DNA of 64,000 bases from Acephala macrosclerotiorum (taxonomy: Eukaryota; Ascomycota; Leotiomycetes; Helotiales; Mollisiaceae): assembly GCA_014904845.1 (NCBI GenBank), contig MU119227.1:248001-312000 (forward strand). Reading direction: 5' to 3'. Below, piece by piece: positions 13,401-24,873 of the stretch. Position 1 is the stretch's first letter. Every line of letters starts with the position of its first letter. Made by a program: the position numbers and the translations under genes. The notes under the pieces were generated by a model. That model had not been told where the DNA came from, did not search any database, and saw nothing but the letters and a program-made list of their open reading frames with translations.

Positions 13401-13411
13401 CTGGACCTTGC
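10402..13411. other. 3 kb intergenic stretch without a supported gene
   Basis: Many short frames overlap on both strands, none with a recognised domain. Between 12789 and 13293 three frames on two strands cover the same bases; the plus frame starting at 12892 (basic, ending ...NFGQTT) is the least unlikely, but I do not support it. A short palindromic repeat is listed separately. Confidence 0.4.
12650..12670. repeat. Short palindrome TTTAGCGAG-CTA-CTCGCTAAA
   Basis: Two 9 bp arms match perfectly around a 3 bp centre. It sits in a stretch with further repeat-like sequence (TACTGCGGGGTAGTA just downstream). A close relative with one arm mismatch lies at 24429-24448, suggesting a dispersed repeat fragment. 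Confidence 0.5.
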
Positions 13412-14141
13412 TTACTCTATGCGGATCGCCCCTAAAATTGCTACACCACATACGTTAGTAAACCCAATCTCCATCATTTCACCAGAACACGACGGTACTA
13501 ACCAATTCCCAGAAATGACATAGTAATCCGTAGTGATAGTCTGCCACGCCCACCCAATATTCTCCTGCAGCCAAAGACCATGCGCAATCCCGTCCTGATT
13601 TACACATCCGTACGATTTCCCCCAACCTTTCAAAATCGCAACGTCGAAACCTAGTCGAGCGCTCAAGGCGCTGATCATAGGCGTGCTGAGCGAGATTTGA
13701 GCTGTTGCTCCTGTGCTCTTTTCTTGGATTTGCATGATGCTGATTTCATCGCCTTTTGCTTGCGTGGAGAGCCCGTCGACGCGGCACCAGTCTGTCCACC
13801 AGGTGCCGGAGCTGTCGGTTACGACTTTGGTTGTTTGTTTCATTTGGCAGCCGCAGCTTGCTCCGAGCGAGCGGGCGCAGGAGCGGTCTTCGGAGGCGGT
13901 TTCCTATTGATTGTTAGAGTGTGGTTCTTGTGTGGGGTTTGAAGATGGTACTCACGCTCCAAGTGATGTCGTCCGAGTCGAGGTCAATAAGGGTGCCGTC
14001 ATCGGGAACAAAGGAGTATAACGTCGAGACGTCGCTGGAGCTGGAGCCATCGTCGGACTGTGGGATGGGATTTGCTTTCGATACGGCAGAAAGGATAGCC
14101 AATGCTGCTAAGGATAGCTTGAAGAAGTTGTGGACTGCCAT
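13412..14141 (-). CDS. Small secreted cysteine-containing protein
   Basis: Complement(join(13412..13903, 13956..14141)), 225 residues. The N-terminus is a clear signal peptide (MAVHNFFKLSLAALAILSAV, cleavage near residue 23-26), followed by a Ser/Asp-rich spacer. Exon 1 ends on a codon boundary before a 52 nt intron (GTGAGT...CAATAG). Exon 2 has Cys residues in SCARSLGASCGCQ, one in WTDWCRVDG, one in SYGCVNQDG, one in VPSCSGEM and one in TNVCGVA. This fits a disulphide-bonded extracellular domain. Trp-rich stretches (GTWWTDWC, ENIGWAWQTIT) suggest a compact beta fold. I do not recognise the family; a secreted effector or cell-wall protein is possible but unproven. Confidence 0.75.
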
Positions 14142-17100
14142 ATTGGAATTGAAATGAAGAGGTGTTTGCCTTTTTGGTTCAATCTGCGATGTCTGGATTG
14201 GGTTGTCGATGTCGATGAAGAGTGATCTGGCTTTGTTGAGAGGTACTCCTCATTGAATATATACTCAACTTCTCAGTACACCAATCTCATCGCAAGGCAT
14301 ATTTCATGTAGCTGATCGGTCAAGCCGACTCCCATCTCGACCTCAGTCATGTATATTTCTCGGCGTTATGCTGCGTGGAAATTTCGTTTGACGGAAAACT
14401 GAACTGACATTCCTGCAACATGGTGACTTGGCTTACTGTATTTTCAGCACATTTCCTACTTGGCATTTTCTCCACGATTCACTGGTATTGAAGCACATTC
14501 TGTTCGGCGAGGATATTTGTTCAGCCACCACTGTCTGCGGATGGCCCCGCAGCGTCAGCCTCGCCAAGGTCACTGCCTCCGCCACCACGCTGTAGGAGAG
14601 AAATAAGTTTAACCAGCCAGCGTACATCATTGGGCCGTAGAGGTCTTTTCTAGAAGGTTTCAGCGACCTCGCGAACATTAAAGTATTTTCCTTTCAGCTC
14701 ACCACAAGCATTGGGCAGGAAATACATCTGCTTGACCGCTTTATTCAAAGAATACAGTATCAACGTCTTTCGAGCAACATTGAACATCATGTTCGGGGAT
14801 ATCCTTGCCGAGGTTATGAAAGTATTTGCGATAATGTTTTCATGGTGTGATTATCTTCATGCACTTGCGATGTTGAGATTTTGAGGAATGAGTGGTTTCC
14901 CATCCCGCTGCTAGCAGCAGCTTCCAGGCCTGCAATTATGCTAGCGAAGACATAACGCGTCAAAATTTGATTGTAGCAGAAATGAATGTCATGAAAGCAA
15001 GGTTCAAACTTGATCTCATACGAGGCTTTGCATTTATTGTAATAGATTGGTCCGAAGCTCTTGATGCTGAGGAGTTTTCACCTTTGCATGGTTGAAGGCA
15101 GCGAGCAGCCAACCAGAACACGACGCGTCGAAACTCAACGAAAAAGGTGAAAGTCTCCAAACTAATTATGGACCATATATGAACCTTAAATAATGCTTTG
15201 AACGTAAAATAATGGCCTCCCGCATCTTGCATCGACGGTGTTTGAGCTCATAGTGCGGCAGTTAAGCTTCAAAAATAATGCCACAACACAGAATGAGGCC
15301 AGTGCTGTTAAACTCGACTTCGAGTGTCGCAATAGCGTTTGGATGATATTTGGATAAAAGAACATTGACTGGCACCTTAAAGTCGTGAGGTTCGCGGTAA
15401 GGTGTCCTGGCTGCGATTCCCGCGATTTCGTGAGCGCCAGTAACACAACCATCACTTCAACACCACGACAACAAGTCGTTGAGAAGCCTGTAAACCATAT
15501 GAAAAGTATCTTCGAAGAATATTTGAGATTTTCCATAGGTGAAAACTGTTAGTCTGTAATACCAGCTTCGATGGGTCTTACCCAGATGTCCGCCTTCGCC
15601 ATCCCTATCTTCACGAGTGCAGCATCAGCCACCAACATTTCACAACTCGCCACAAATCCAACATCTACACGAAAAGCATACGAAGTCCAGTTATATATTC
15701 TACACCTTTTCAAGTAGAGCACCTGCCTCTCACTACACCACTCGCCCCTTGTACTCCCTTATATTCTCGTCCTCCCCCTAGAAAAAAAGACTCTTTCAAA
15801 AAGAAAAGAGAAGGAAAGAGAAAATCTTTTTTTCTAGGGGGAGGACGAGAATATAAGGGAGTACAAGGGGCAAGTGATTTAGTGAGAGAGAGGCAGGTGC
15901 TCTGCCGGGAAGGCGTGGGGAGCAGGGTGTGAGGTGGTGGTGGAAGAGGAAGCGACGTCGGGCAGTGTGAAGATATGCTCAGTCACGAGCCGACAGCCTT
16001 TGATACTTTGACTCAGCATATTCCGTAGACAGTGAACAGTATCCCGCTTGCGGTCAGTACAGGTAGTCGGAGAAAGTTCAAGTAATACTCACAAGATTTT
16101 TGGCAGAGAGGTATTCGTTCCTGACCAACTGAGACCTGGATACTCACTTGATTTTGGTATATTGCGACGGTATTGAACAGTAGAAGCAGCAGCTACGGCA
16201 GAGCTCATCATAGCTGAAGCTGCAAGAATGGATGAAGTCTCATGATAAAAGATTGTAGAGCGATGAATGTGGAATACCGCAGAGATCTTATGGCGAGAGG
16301 AAGAAAAGACTTCTCAATGAGGAACACCAACATTTTATACTCAATGGGTACGGTAGATATGCGATGAGCGTCCTCGTTAGAGAATCTCCAAGAGCTCAAG
16401 TCGATGCTTGATGCAATCTAACGTTGAGATCCATTCTCTCATTCCGGAGGGTTTGTCTTCCGTGTGGGCATCTAGCCTTGCCGCGTCCTTTCTTGCAAGG
16501 ATTACATGGGGACTTCCAATTGCAATCTGAGATTTTCAACGTGACGATGTCCACCGATCGCCAATCGCTCCGAAGACCGATAGCGATGCATAAGTATATG
16601 TATGCCAACAGTAAGCTTGGGTTGTTACTTGACAAGTACGACTAAACTTCTAGCTTCATAACCACGAGGTATTGTCTCCCACTTTTGCATCAGCTTCCTT
16701 TGTCCGAGTCCGCGGCATCAAGTGTACCGACTCATATCAATGATTGTTTTCCGAAATTGGCAGACGTATCTTTCCCCTCTTGAACTTGATTTCTTCGGTG
16801 TGTATGTTGAAGGGAGATTGTTATTGCGAGCGGTACGGCAGTCTCATTCGCCGAAGATACTTTGAGAATTATGAACCGAAATTCAGCAGCATCCGCCAGT
16901 AATTCGTATATTCGTTCGTTTTGATTTCGTAGCTGTCGCTTTCTTTGATTCGGGTCGACTTCGTAATTGTGCCTTCTGGTGCTTGGGTGCATGGTTATTT
17001 TGCACGGCTGGTGCGCGAGCTAGACGGTCCCAAGAACCGCATGTTTGCACGCCATCAGCGCGATTCGTTTCGTCTTTGAGGGAACTAGTGCCTTCCTGAA

Positions 17101-17833
17101 GGTTGGTGCCTTGGATGTACTGTAGCGGTTGTTGTCGAAGAGAGAGGTGAGTCTCAGGTTGAGAATCTGCGTGTTGAGCCCTATTTAACCTTATGCCTCA
17201 GGCATGAACTCATGCTCTTCCCGTTGATTTTGAGCTTCCATTTCTAACTGCAGCTTCCACTGCAAGAATATTTCAGAACAGCGACGAGAAGGGTGTATCA
17301 ATTACAAATTACTTTTGACTTGACGGAGGCTTTGACTGATAAGGGAAAGTTTAGGATACCGGAGTGGTCTCTTTCTGTAGTAGAGACTAGACGCGAACTG
17401 AACTCAAGCTTGCTGAGCGACTTTTTGGACGTCGATCGAACATGCCTATGGAGAAGATGGGATGACATGTAGGAACTGGAAAATGGTGTGCTTGGGATGC
17501 AAAAGCAATGTTCCTTTCGGCGCTGGTGAGTTGAAAATTGATCATATTCTATCGCAACTTGAAGATCTGCAGCATTCTCATTTCATCATTCGTTTTGCTC
17601 CTTCGTAAGCGAAGAATTGTCGTTCAATCGAAGTTGAATTCCTCATCGTCATTGTGTTCATGAGCAACGGCGTTCGATATCTTTGAATCGAGAAAAGGAC
17701 GTGTCACGTGCTAATATTGAAGCCTTCCTAAGTTTTTGCTGCGATGTCTCCCTCTCATCAGATCAATGCATTGCCTTTTATCATTTCTGCATTTGCTTCG
17801 CTTTGCTTGTTCTTCGTTTCAAGCAATGACTTT
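14142..17833. other. Gene-poor stretch with one hairpin
   Basis: No gene is supported. A minus-strand frame at 16732-16992 begins MHPSTRRHNYEVDPNQRKRQ and has a basic, Gln/Asn-rich start slightly reminiscent of a bZIP basic region. It is only 86 codons long with no leucine zipper, so I leave it as a weak candidate. The large inverted repeat at 15716-15903 is listed on its own. Confidence 0.4.
15716..15903. repeat. 188 bp foldback (long inverted repeat)
   Basis: The left arm 15716-15790 and the right arm 15825-15903 are reverse complements with three mismatches and one 4 bp GAGA insertion. They are separated by a purine-rich spacer of about 34 bases, part of which can also pair. The outer ends read AGAGCACCTGCCTCTC and its complement. 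There is no TA or other clear target duplication at the ends. It could be a snapback element, a product of aberrant repair, or the template of a hairpin RNA. Confidence 0.85.
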
Positions 17834-18058
17834 CTAGAGACAGCCTTCTATTGTTCTCTCATTATCAATACACATGTCCAGCACCTCTTGCATTCCAGTC
17901 GACCAAACAGAATCAACCCAGTGCTCAGCAAATCCCTGAGATATAACAAAAAGTTGGTCATTGGAAAACCCGTCCAAATCTCCAATACCCCGCTGTACCA
18001 GCATAGTATTACATCCATCCACCCGAACTTCATCATTGTCCATCTTCAACAAATGCAA
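17834..18058 (-). CDS. Possible small protein, unknown
   Basis: A minus-strand frame with an ATG at about 18043 gives roughly 70 residues (MDNDEVRVDGCNTMLVQRG..., ending ERTIEGCL). Its composition is protein-like, and the frame extends upstream without ATG as GSPWLARGLHLLK, so it may be the last exon or a relic of a larger gene. The competing plus-strand frame over the same bases is Ser/His/Ile-rich and less convincing. No family recognised. Confidence 0.25.
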   Translation of the reverse strand: MHLLKMDNDEVRVDGCNTMLVQRGIGDLDGFSNDQLFVISQGFAEHWVDSVWSTGMQEVLDMCIDNERTIEGCL

Positions 18059-18153
18059 TCCCCGTGCCAGCCAGGGAGAACCATATCTTCCTTTCTATAC
18101 CCCATATATGTGGTCGCTTGATCGAATGAGCTTTTCCTAGTCGCTTCGATGGA

Positions 18154-18375
18154 CTAGCACTTTGTGATAGCCCACCAAATCGCTCCTCCAACGCCGAAAA
18201 CGGATACAAAGACTATCATACAGTAAGTCAAAGAACAAAAGGATCAATTGGGACAGGAAGACAACTTACTGACGAGAAATGCCTCTATTATTTCGTGTTT
18301 TGGCACACTGGCTCGTGCTACTATCACGCTGACCTCACCCATCCGTTGGATGATTTGCGGGTCGAGAACGGGCAT
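18154..18375 (-). CDS. 54-residue single-membrane-span protein
   Basis: Complement(join(18154..18212, 18270..18375)). The ATG at 18375 has a good A-rich context. A 57 nt intron with consensus GTAAGT donor joins two short exons in frame (AFLV / IFVSVFGVGG). The product has a polar 33-residue N-terminus (MPVLDPQIIQRMGEVSVIVA...) and one strongly hydrophobic helix (FLVIFVSVFGVGGAIWWAI) ending TKC. That layout is typical of small organelle or ER membrane subunits, but I recognise no specific family. It is too short to appear in a routine ORF scan. The clean intron and the hydrophobic helix spanning it are the support. Confidence 0.5.
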
Positions 18376-19427
18376 TTTTGAAAAAAGAGACCGATATTTT
18401 GAAAAAGTGCTTGATGGAGAAGGGAAGCAGAAGCTGTCTAGCAGTCTGCGGTTGTTTTATTGGAATGAAAATATGAATGAGAGAAGGGAAGTCCAATGGT
18501 TCATATCAAGTATGTGGTTTTGACATTTTCGCTTATAATCAGGCGATTCCCCAGGTTTGAAACAGGGGGATGTTTGCCCCACTTCTACTCCAGAAATCAG
18601 TCCATACGTCCTTATATCATTCGATTTTAGTTTCATCACGGCCTCGCAGCCGTCACAGCGGAGAGAGAAATTTGACGGGCCCTGAATTTGCCTGGGGTGT
18701 GACTTGTCGACTTTGCTTGTCAGGACCATGGAGTTCGCTTATATTTTGATCGATACCCAACGAAATGCCGTGGAAACTTGAGGTCTGAACCTCTGTTTTC
18801 TGAGGGTTTCGTTTTACGCATTTGGGTGAGCGCAGGATCCGTAGTGGGTAAACTGGCCCAGGATCTCAATCCGTCTCTAGGAGCCCTTTCCAACTCCAAA
18901 GTGCCTTTAAAAATCTCAGAAGACTCCCGTCGAAGAACGTCTTGCATACTTCGATACTTCCAACCGCCCTGATTTGTTATTTTGTAAAAGAAGTTTTAGT
19001 GGATAGCAGCCTGGAGCAGGCAGATGATGATGGGTAAACAGAAATTGGTTGACTGCTCTATAGCATCACGTGCTATTGTTCGCTGACCCGGCTTGCAATT
19101 AGTAACTTCCTTTACCTCACTAATCCGTAGAAATATCCTCTCTGTCGTAAAGCGGTAGCTCCGGTACTTTCTCCTCGCCTTTATCCCAAGACCAAGCCCA
19201 ACTCAAAACTTAAACTCAAAACCATCATCACTCGTGTCTTCCCTTTCCCCATTCTCTTCCTCTCCTTTCACCATTATTCCTATTCAAGTTTCCAACTTCT
19301 CTTGATAGTGTTTTTCGGACTCATCGCCGCAGCTTGGCTTGCCATCTTTCAACTAGAGTTATTGGAAGCAAATGTAGATGTAGGATTTATGCACTTCCAA
19401 CTCTGCCTCCGTATAACTGGTAAAATG
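18376..19427. other. Intergenic, no supported gene
   Basis: Two minus-strand frames (18457-18729 and 18720-18947) abut but have no domain or start context, and plus-strand frames overlap them. The 19130-19330 stretch is CT-rich like a fungal leader, but no gene follows it on that strand. Confidence 0.35.
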
Positions 19428-21604
19428 CTAACCTAGTTGTATTTTCCGCTTCTCCACTTTCAATTTCATCGGCTGACAGCATCCTGGGCTGATAATCTGA
19501 TCTCGCCTCTTCCAATACTTTGCTTCACGTACTTTATTTGCCCTCTCTTCACACTCATCGTCCCATATGCGCTCACTAAGATTCAAAATACCAATCCGCT
19601 CAGCAATGCCTCCATTCCACTTAAGGACTAACAAACAATAATCTTCAATCCTATAGTCGCGACTTGTCATCCAATTATGGTAAACAATCAAACAATGCCA
19701 CTTGCCGGAAAGCAGCTCCGAATTGCTGCCGCCATACGCACCAGACACATAAACTCGAGAATACGTGTTAGAATCCTTGTCACATTTGACGAAGATACCT
19801 GGACCACTTTTTGGCTGCCAATGATCGCGTTTACGAACAGAACTATGTCGGGGTGGATTGGATAGCCATACAAAGCTGAGTTGCGTAATGTAGCCTTCGA
19901 AAGTCAAAATGGGGGCCCACTTATCGTATGGAATACCAGCAGTCAATTTTTTTTTTTGAGAAGGTTCCAGTCGGTCACCCCTCCTCCGCGATTTGCTACG
20001 CTCATGGAAACATTGTTAAGTTCTGAGTAGTAAAATTGGTCATGATTGACAGAGAGGCGGTCGAATTCCACTGCGCCTCTCCAGCCCGTCCATGACCAGC
20101 TTGGATAATCTGGTTGTCGCTCGGAGTAGTCCAAATACTTCCAGCAGAGGCTAATGATGCACTGATCATCATCTCTCCAATCACGACTTTTCTGGAAGAC
20201 CAGTCCCCAGAAGTGCAAGGCCCCCTCATTCGTTGCTCTATTAAATATCCCTTGCATGCCGTTGATAACATCAGAATGGTAGGTAAGTTGCCGCTTTGAG
20301 TATCTCTCGATATGTTTAAATAACTCCACCCCGCCCTTCATCAAAATCAAAGAACGAATAACGGGGACGCTGTCTCCAAAATAGTTGAGAAGGAATGCAC
20401 GTGTACATTCAGATCTCGATGGCGCAGGATTATCCCAAGCTCGCACTATCTAGTACGCTTGAAGATCTGTAAATACCAATCGTCTCTCGGAGAACACCAT
20501 CTCTTGATATGTCCACGCCCACGTGCTCCACTTCGAAGTTTCGGCAAGGTTTGGAAGTGACCAAGTGAACGATCTCTTGCCAATGGTGACAATTGGCTGG
20601 CGGCCAACTCGCCTTGGCTTGGACACACCGGGAAGACCATGAGATGGGTCGGATCCAGCTGCAGCAAAAATGGTGAAGGAGGCACATTGGTAGATTTCCG
20701 CCATCCTTCCAATCTGCCTAGCCTTATCCTGCTCATCATCTTGCATAATGCAATAGCGATCAACCCAAAGATATTTGAGAGCAACTTCTAAAGTCGCCTT
20801 GAGTGCATCTTGAATAACAAGTGGCAATTCGTCTGGGAGTTTGGCAGACCATTCTGTTTGATTTTCGCCTACCCCCCAAACGTAGCTCAGTGCAACATAT
20901 TCACAGTTTTCCGGAGCTTCGACAACACGACGTGTAGAACAGTCAGTGAGCCTCAAAAAGCCTTTGGTCTCCGTATCCAGACTTGGGAGGCCTTTTGCCT
21001 CCCCAAATTCCCAGGGCAGCGAGGCTTTGGATATCCAACTTTTCAGTTGCTCAAAGTTGACATATTCAGGAACAATGTCAACATGTGGTATCGGTACCGG
21101 CCGGACCCGAGGAGGGAAAATATTCGATATCGGCACCCGACGCATTCCGTCTGAATTTTCAGTCGGACAAATGTGGCCATAAAAATGATCTTCCATCGTT
21201 GCATGCGACGGAATATCAGATCGGATCTCTAGAAAAAATACACCTCTAGATCCGTAGATTAACTTGTATAGAGCATACTTTGTGCCCCGATCCGGATTTC
21301 GATTTACGGTCATATGGATCGTCCAAAACAAGTAGCAAAGAGCGCAGCTGGAAGACTTCCAGGTTATAGGGCTGCCAAGGTTCGCGAGAACATTGTAACG
21401 GGAAACAACAGTATGGAAGCCCTCGGCAACTGAATAGTTTGCAAGGTTGTCCATAATATTGACTAAGTCGATCTTTCGACATCGCTTGCATAAGGCTGTG
21501 GAGTCGGGAAGGTCGTCGTCATTGTAGTCTGCCCCAGGATTGCGAGGATTAACTCTAGCTTGATTCGCCGTACGCTTGGTAGTAGAAATAATTGATAAAG
21601 ACAT
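19428..21604 (-). pseudogene. HET-domain (heterokaryon incompatibility) gene, broken
   Basis: The first 384 codons, from ATG 21604, hold a complete HET domain. They contain the YVALSYVWG block, the LWVDRYCIMQDDEQDKARQI block with MAEIYQCASFTIFAAAGSD, and the WAWTYQEMVFSERRLVF block. HET proteins trigger cell death when incompatible hyphae fuse. An in-frame TAG at 20450-20452 interrupts the usual sequence just after the third block. The same frame then continues (VRAWDNPAPSRSECTRAFLL...) to an 11-base A run (T run 19947-19957 on +). Protein-like sequence resumes there in another frame (TAGIPYDKWAPILTFEGY...) to 19428. One nonsense codon and one homopolymer frameshift make a full-length product unlikely; a truncated HET-domain protein of 384 residues is still possible. 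Its 5' end is 94 bases from the TA-inserted element. Confidence 0.75.
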
Positions 21605-21697
21605 TGCAATATAAAGAGAGTATAAGAAAGACTAGATGATCGCGAAGGTCCCGCAATTGTGGATATGGCATGTCAGGGTCAGGTTTATCACGGACTA

Positions 21698-22179
21698 CAG
21701 TAACGCGTCAAGAGTCTGAGCCACTTAAGCGAAACGCGCCCAATACGCGTGAATCGCGACTTAATTACTTTCAAAAAAAACTATATTCTAGCTTATAAAA
21801 TCTTATATCTTTTTAGCATAAAATACTTTCGAACATAGAAAATCATTTTATTTCTTCGAATTTTATTTTATAATAAATGTTCTCGAATAATAATTGTTTT
21901 AAAATACTAAAGTGCGAATTACTAGATTTTACACGTTAAATTAGCCGTTTTTCAGTTATTTTAGACACTTTTTATTCGACCGCTCGACATACGAGCGCTA
22001 TACTCACGCCCTAAGGACCTAATTAGAGACGAGAAACAACTCTTTAAAGCCTATTTAATAATGCAATTATTATGTCTACACATATTGTGATTCTAAAAAT
22101 ATTAGTCTTAGAAAAAAAGGTAAAATGGCCATTTTTGGTGGAGTTTTCGCTTATGGCTCAGACTCTTAACGTGGCACTG
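21698..22179. mobile_element. 482 bp non-autonomous TA-inserted element (Tc1/mariner- or pogo-like MITE)
   Basis: The left end reads CAGT followed by AAGAGTCTGAGCCA and AAGCGAAA. The right end (22143-22179) is its inverted complement with a few differences. Both ends start CAGT and are flanked by TA (21696-21697 and 22180-22181), the target-site signature of Tc1/mariner and Fot1/pogo elements. The interior 21765-22110 is extremely AT-rich and has no coding frame, which fits repeat-induced or other mutational decay. It lies between the HET pseudogene and the DUF1996 pseudogene. Confidence 0.75.
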
Positions 22180-22238
22180 TAGATGGCAGACTAAATGACA
22201 TGAGGCTAGTTTCAAGGTTAGCTGCCCCAGGCAGCTAT

Positions 22239-23592
22239 TCATTTAGTAGCGGGGACCACTTCGGTTCCAATGCTCTCAACTAGTGGTCCAAAGGCTCGTA
22301 AGTGTCAATTTCTCAGAGAATTATTTCCACTTTCGGCTGTCTGTGAAGTGCATTGCTTCATCTGTACTCCAAATCTGCTCCAGACGCAATCCTAAGACCT
22401 GAGTTTTTGCTCTTGAAATACACAAAAGAAGTCGGCTGACTCCGAGATCTTGATAAACAGGATCCCTCGGTCGACCCAGGAATAGTTCCATCTTCCCACG
22501 TTCATCAAATCGTTGGTGGTGTACGTACAAGACTCTCGATGCCATTCTGTAGCTGACATCAGGAGAACTCGTTCAATGCTACGGTAGATCCTAAGAAGGA
22601 TATGCCAGGCGAATCGACGTGTACAACTTGCTCGTTCAGCGAGGACTTCTCCAACTACTGGACTGCCGTGCTCTATTTCCGCGCAAGGAACGGTATCTAC
22701 AAGCGCGTTCCGCAACTATCCCGAATCAGCGGTGGTACTGGTGGTATCACCGTCTATTATATGACTGATGCCCTTTATGACACGACACAGAAGTCTAAAG
22801 TCACGGCTTTCAAAACTGTAAGTCAAGAAGATCAGCCGCCAAACGATTCTGATTAGAGATGTTAACACAGCGAATAGGGATTCCGTATGTTCGTTGGGGA
22901 TGTCAATGCCCGTTCCAAAGCAGAAGTCGCCAATTTCCGTCAAATCACCTACACTTGCATGCAAGACTCGGACACTCGGGCCCCTGAGACTTTGGAATTT
23001 CCTAAGATTCCTTGTCCGTATGGGTCACGGCCAATGTCCGCTTCCCCACTTGCTGGGACGGTGTAAACCTCGACAGCCCTGACCATATGTCACACATGTC
23101 TTATCCCGCGAACGGAACCTTCGAGAGCCAGGGACCATGCCCAGCTAGCCATCCCGTACGCACCCCCCAGGTCTTGTTCGAGGTCGTCTGGGATACGAAG
23201 GCTCTCAATAATAAGGCTGATTGGCCCACGGACGGAACCCAACCTTTTACTTGGGCGTTTAGCGATGCGACTGGTTATGCTTCCTATGCTGATTACGTCT
23301 TTGGCTGGGAGGGAGATGCTCTTCAAAGACTCATGAATACGCCTTGCGTTGTCAATTTCCTTGATGCTAATCCGAAGACGCAAGGAAATGCCGCTATGAA
23401 CAAGTGCACGCAAAAGGCGGTTGTAAGTGAGGATGTCAACGGATGTAAGTTCCTTCGCCTTCTCTTTTATATTCGGCTGTTTTTCTTTCACCGGGTTCCT
23501 ACTCCAACGATTCGTCGATGATTCCTAACCTTGTGTTCGCTTCCTTAGGGATGCCATCCCTCCCTAGCGGACACCAAGCCATGTACTCTTGA
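22239..23592 (+). pseudogene. DUF1996-domain secreted protein, 5'-truncated and frameshifted
   Basis: Exons can be traced at 22239-22297 (RFQCSQLVVQRL), 22461-22520 (DPSVDPGIVPSSHVHQIVGG), 22566-22817 (NSFNATVDPKKDMPGE...), 22878-23444 and 23549-23592. These are ordered DUF1996 landmarks, including the His-containing HVHQIVGG, SCTTC-like CTTCSF, and FPTCWDGVNLDSPDHMSHM. The frame entering exon four (GFRMFVGDVNARSKAEVANF...PCPYG) does not match the frame of TANVRFPTCWDG. About one base is missing near 23001-23020. No ATG or signal peptide exists before the first exon. A TAG lies just upstream at 22236 and the mobile element ends 57 bases earlier. The remainder ends normally (DVNGWMPSLPSGHQAMYS). 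DUF1996 proteins are secreted and of unknown function. Confidence 0.75.
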
Positions 23593-24873
23593 ACACGCTG
23601 CGTAGTTTGCAAGGTAGTCAGGGCTCATTCTCGAATTTCATGGGTCAAGGGCAGTTAAGTGGACGTGTTTGGATGGTTTCATGTTTCGGCAGAGAAGCGG
23701 AGGTAGTAGGTCTATCAGATCAAGTATTGAAGGATGGAATTTTCAGCGCGACATGTCTCTTCTTGCTTCTCAGTTACGATAAGTCTTTAGGATCATACCT
23801 AAATTCCTTGTCATCGGACTCTAGAGAAACTCTCAATCCGAGTTCAGTTCCTAGCTCGAAGGTCACGACCAAATTCTCAATCACGTGTAGTAACATCGTC
23901 TCATTCCATCTCCCACCCTTCCCCTTATGATCATCCTTCATGGCCAACGCATTCTTCTTCCTCTCGCGCTATTAGTTGACCTTGCTCATTTCCCTCAATC
24001 CCTTCTCCAACCAATCACACTTCTTCTCCAAAGTGTTGTCATGGACGAGGTGGGAGAATGCTGATTAAGTAGCCTTACTCTCTCAGAAGGACATTAATGA
24101 ATAGAAGTAAGAGCTTCTGCACAAGACGGAATTTATCATGTATCGAACATAGCCTTTATACATGCTTTCTTTTATATGAATCTATCTCTTTCGATGCAAG
24201 GACCTTTCACGAATTGGACATTGCACATACTAAGCCAATTCCCTCATAATTGAGCACGATTGTGTTTGTTTGGGTACAAAGGTATCTCAAGTAGAATCTG
24301 AAGGTTCTGAATCTTAAATGGAAAGTCTCCTCCAAAATAGTAGCGTTGTTAATGTATTTGTTATGAGATGTGAGTCTTGGCAAGAAAATGCTCGGTGTAG
24401 GGACAATCAGGGGCCCAAAGCCTGAAAGTTTAGCGAGTTAATCGCTAATTTACAAAGGTGTTAGCGCTTTTACTACCTGATAAGGCACTTTCGCCAGTTT
24501 CTGGTGGCCCCACACTCGACCTCGCAACGACCTCTCGTCCTCGCTATCTTCTTCACCTTATCACACTATCATCGTCAATTGCACCGATGACTCTCTTCAC
24601 TTTCCACGACGTCGGACTCTTTCAAATATATTACACAGGGAAGCTGAAATCGCTTCGCATCTGAAAAAGATCGCTTTTAATCCCATCGCATTTGACCGGT
24701 GTTTGTCGTGAGACTTCTCTCCAGTCACGCCGATGAATTGAAGCCTACAATAATCATCCGCCCCTTCGACCTAGGTGATACCTCTTCGATGATATCTGAG
24801 CACAGCGAGCTAGATGGGTCGACGTAAACACACTACTTGGATCAAGCTGCGCAAATAAAAAAGGAATCCGAGT
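23593..24873. other. Intergenic, no supported gene
   Basis: Only short conflicting frames are seen. A near-palindrome TTTAGCGAGTTAATCGCTAA at 24429-24448 resembles the perfect palindrome at 12650-12670. The last 100 bases are the probable leader of the S58 peptidase gene. Confidence 0.4.
24429..24448. repeat. Near-palindrome related to the one at 12650
   Basis: The arms TTAGCGAG and ATCGCTAA around TTA match with one mismatch. The motif and its spacing are the same as in the 12650-12670 palindrome. Confidence 0.4.
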
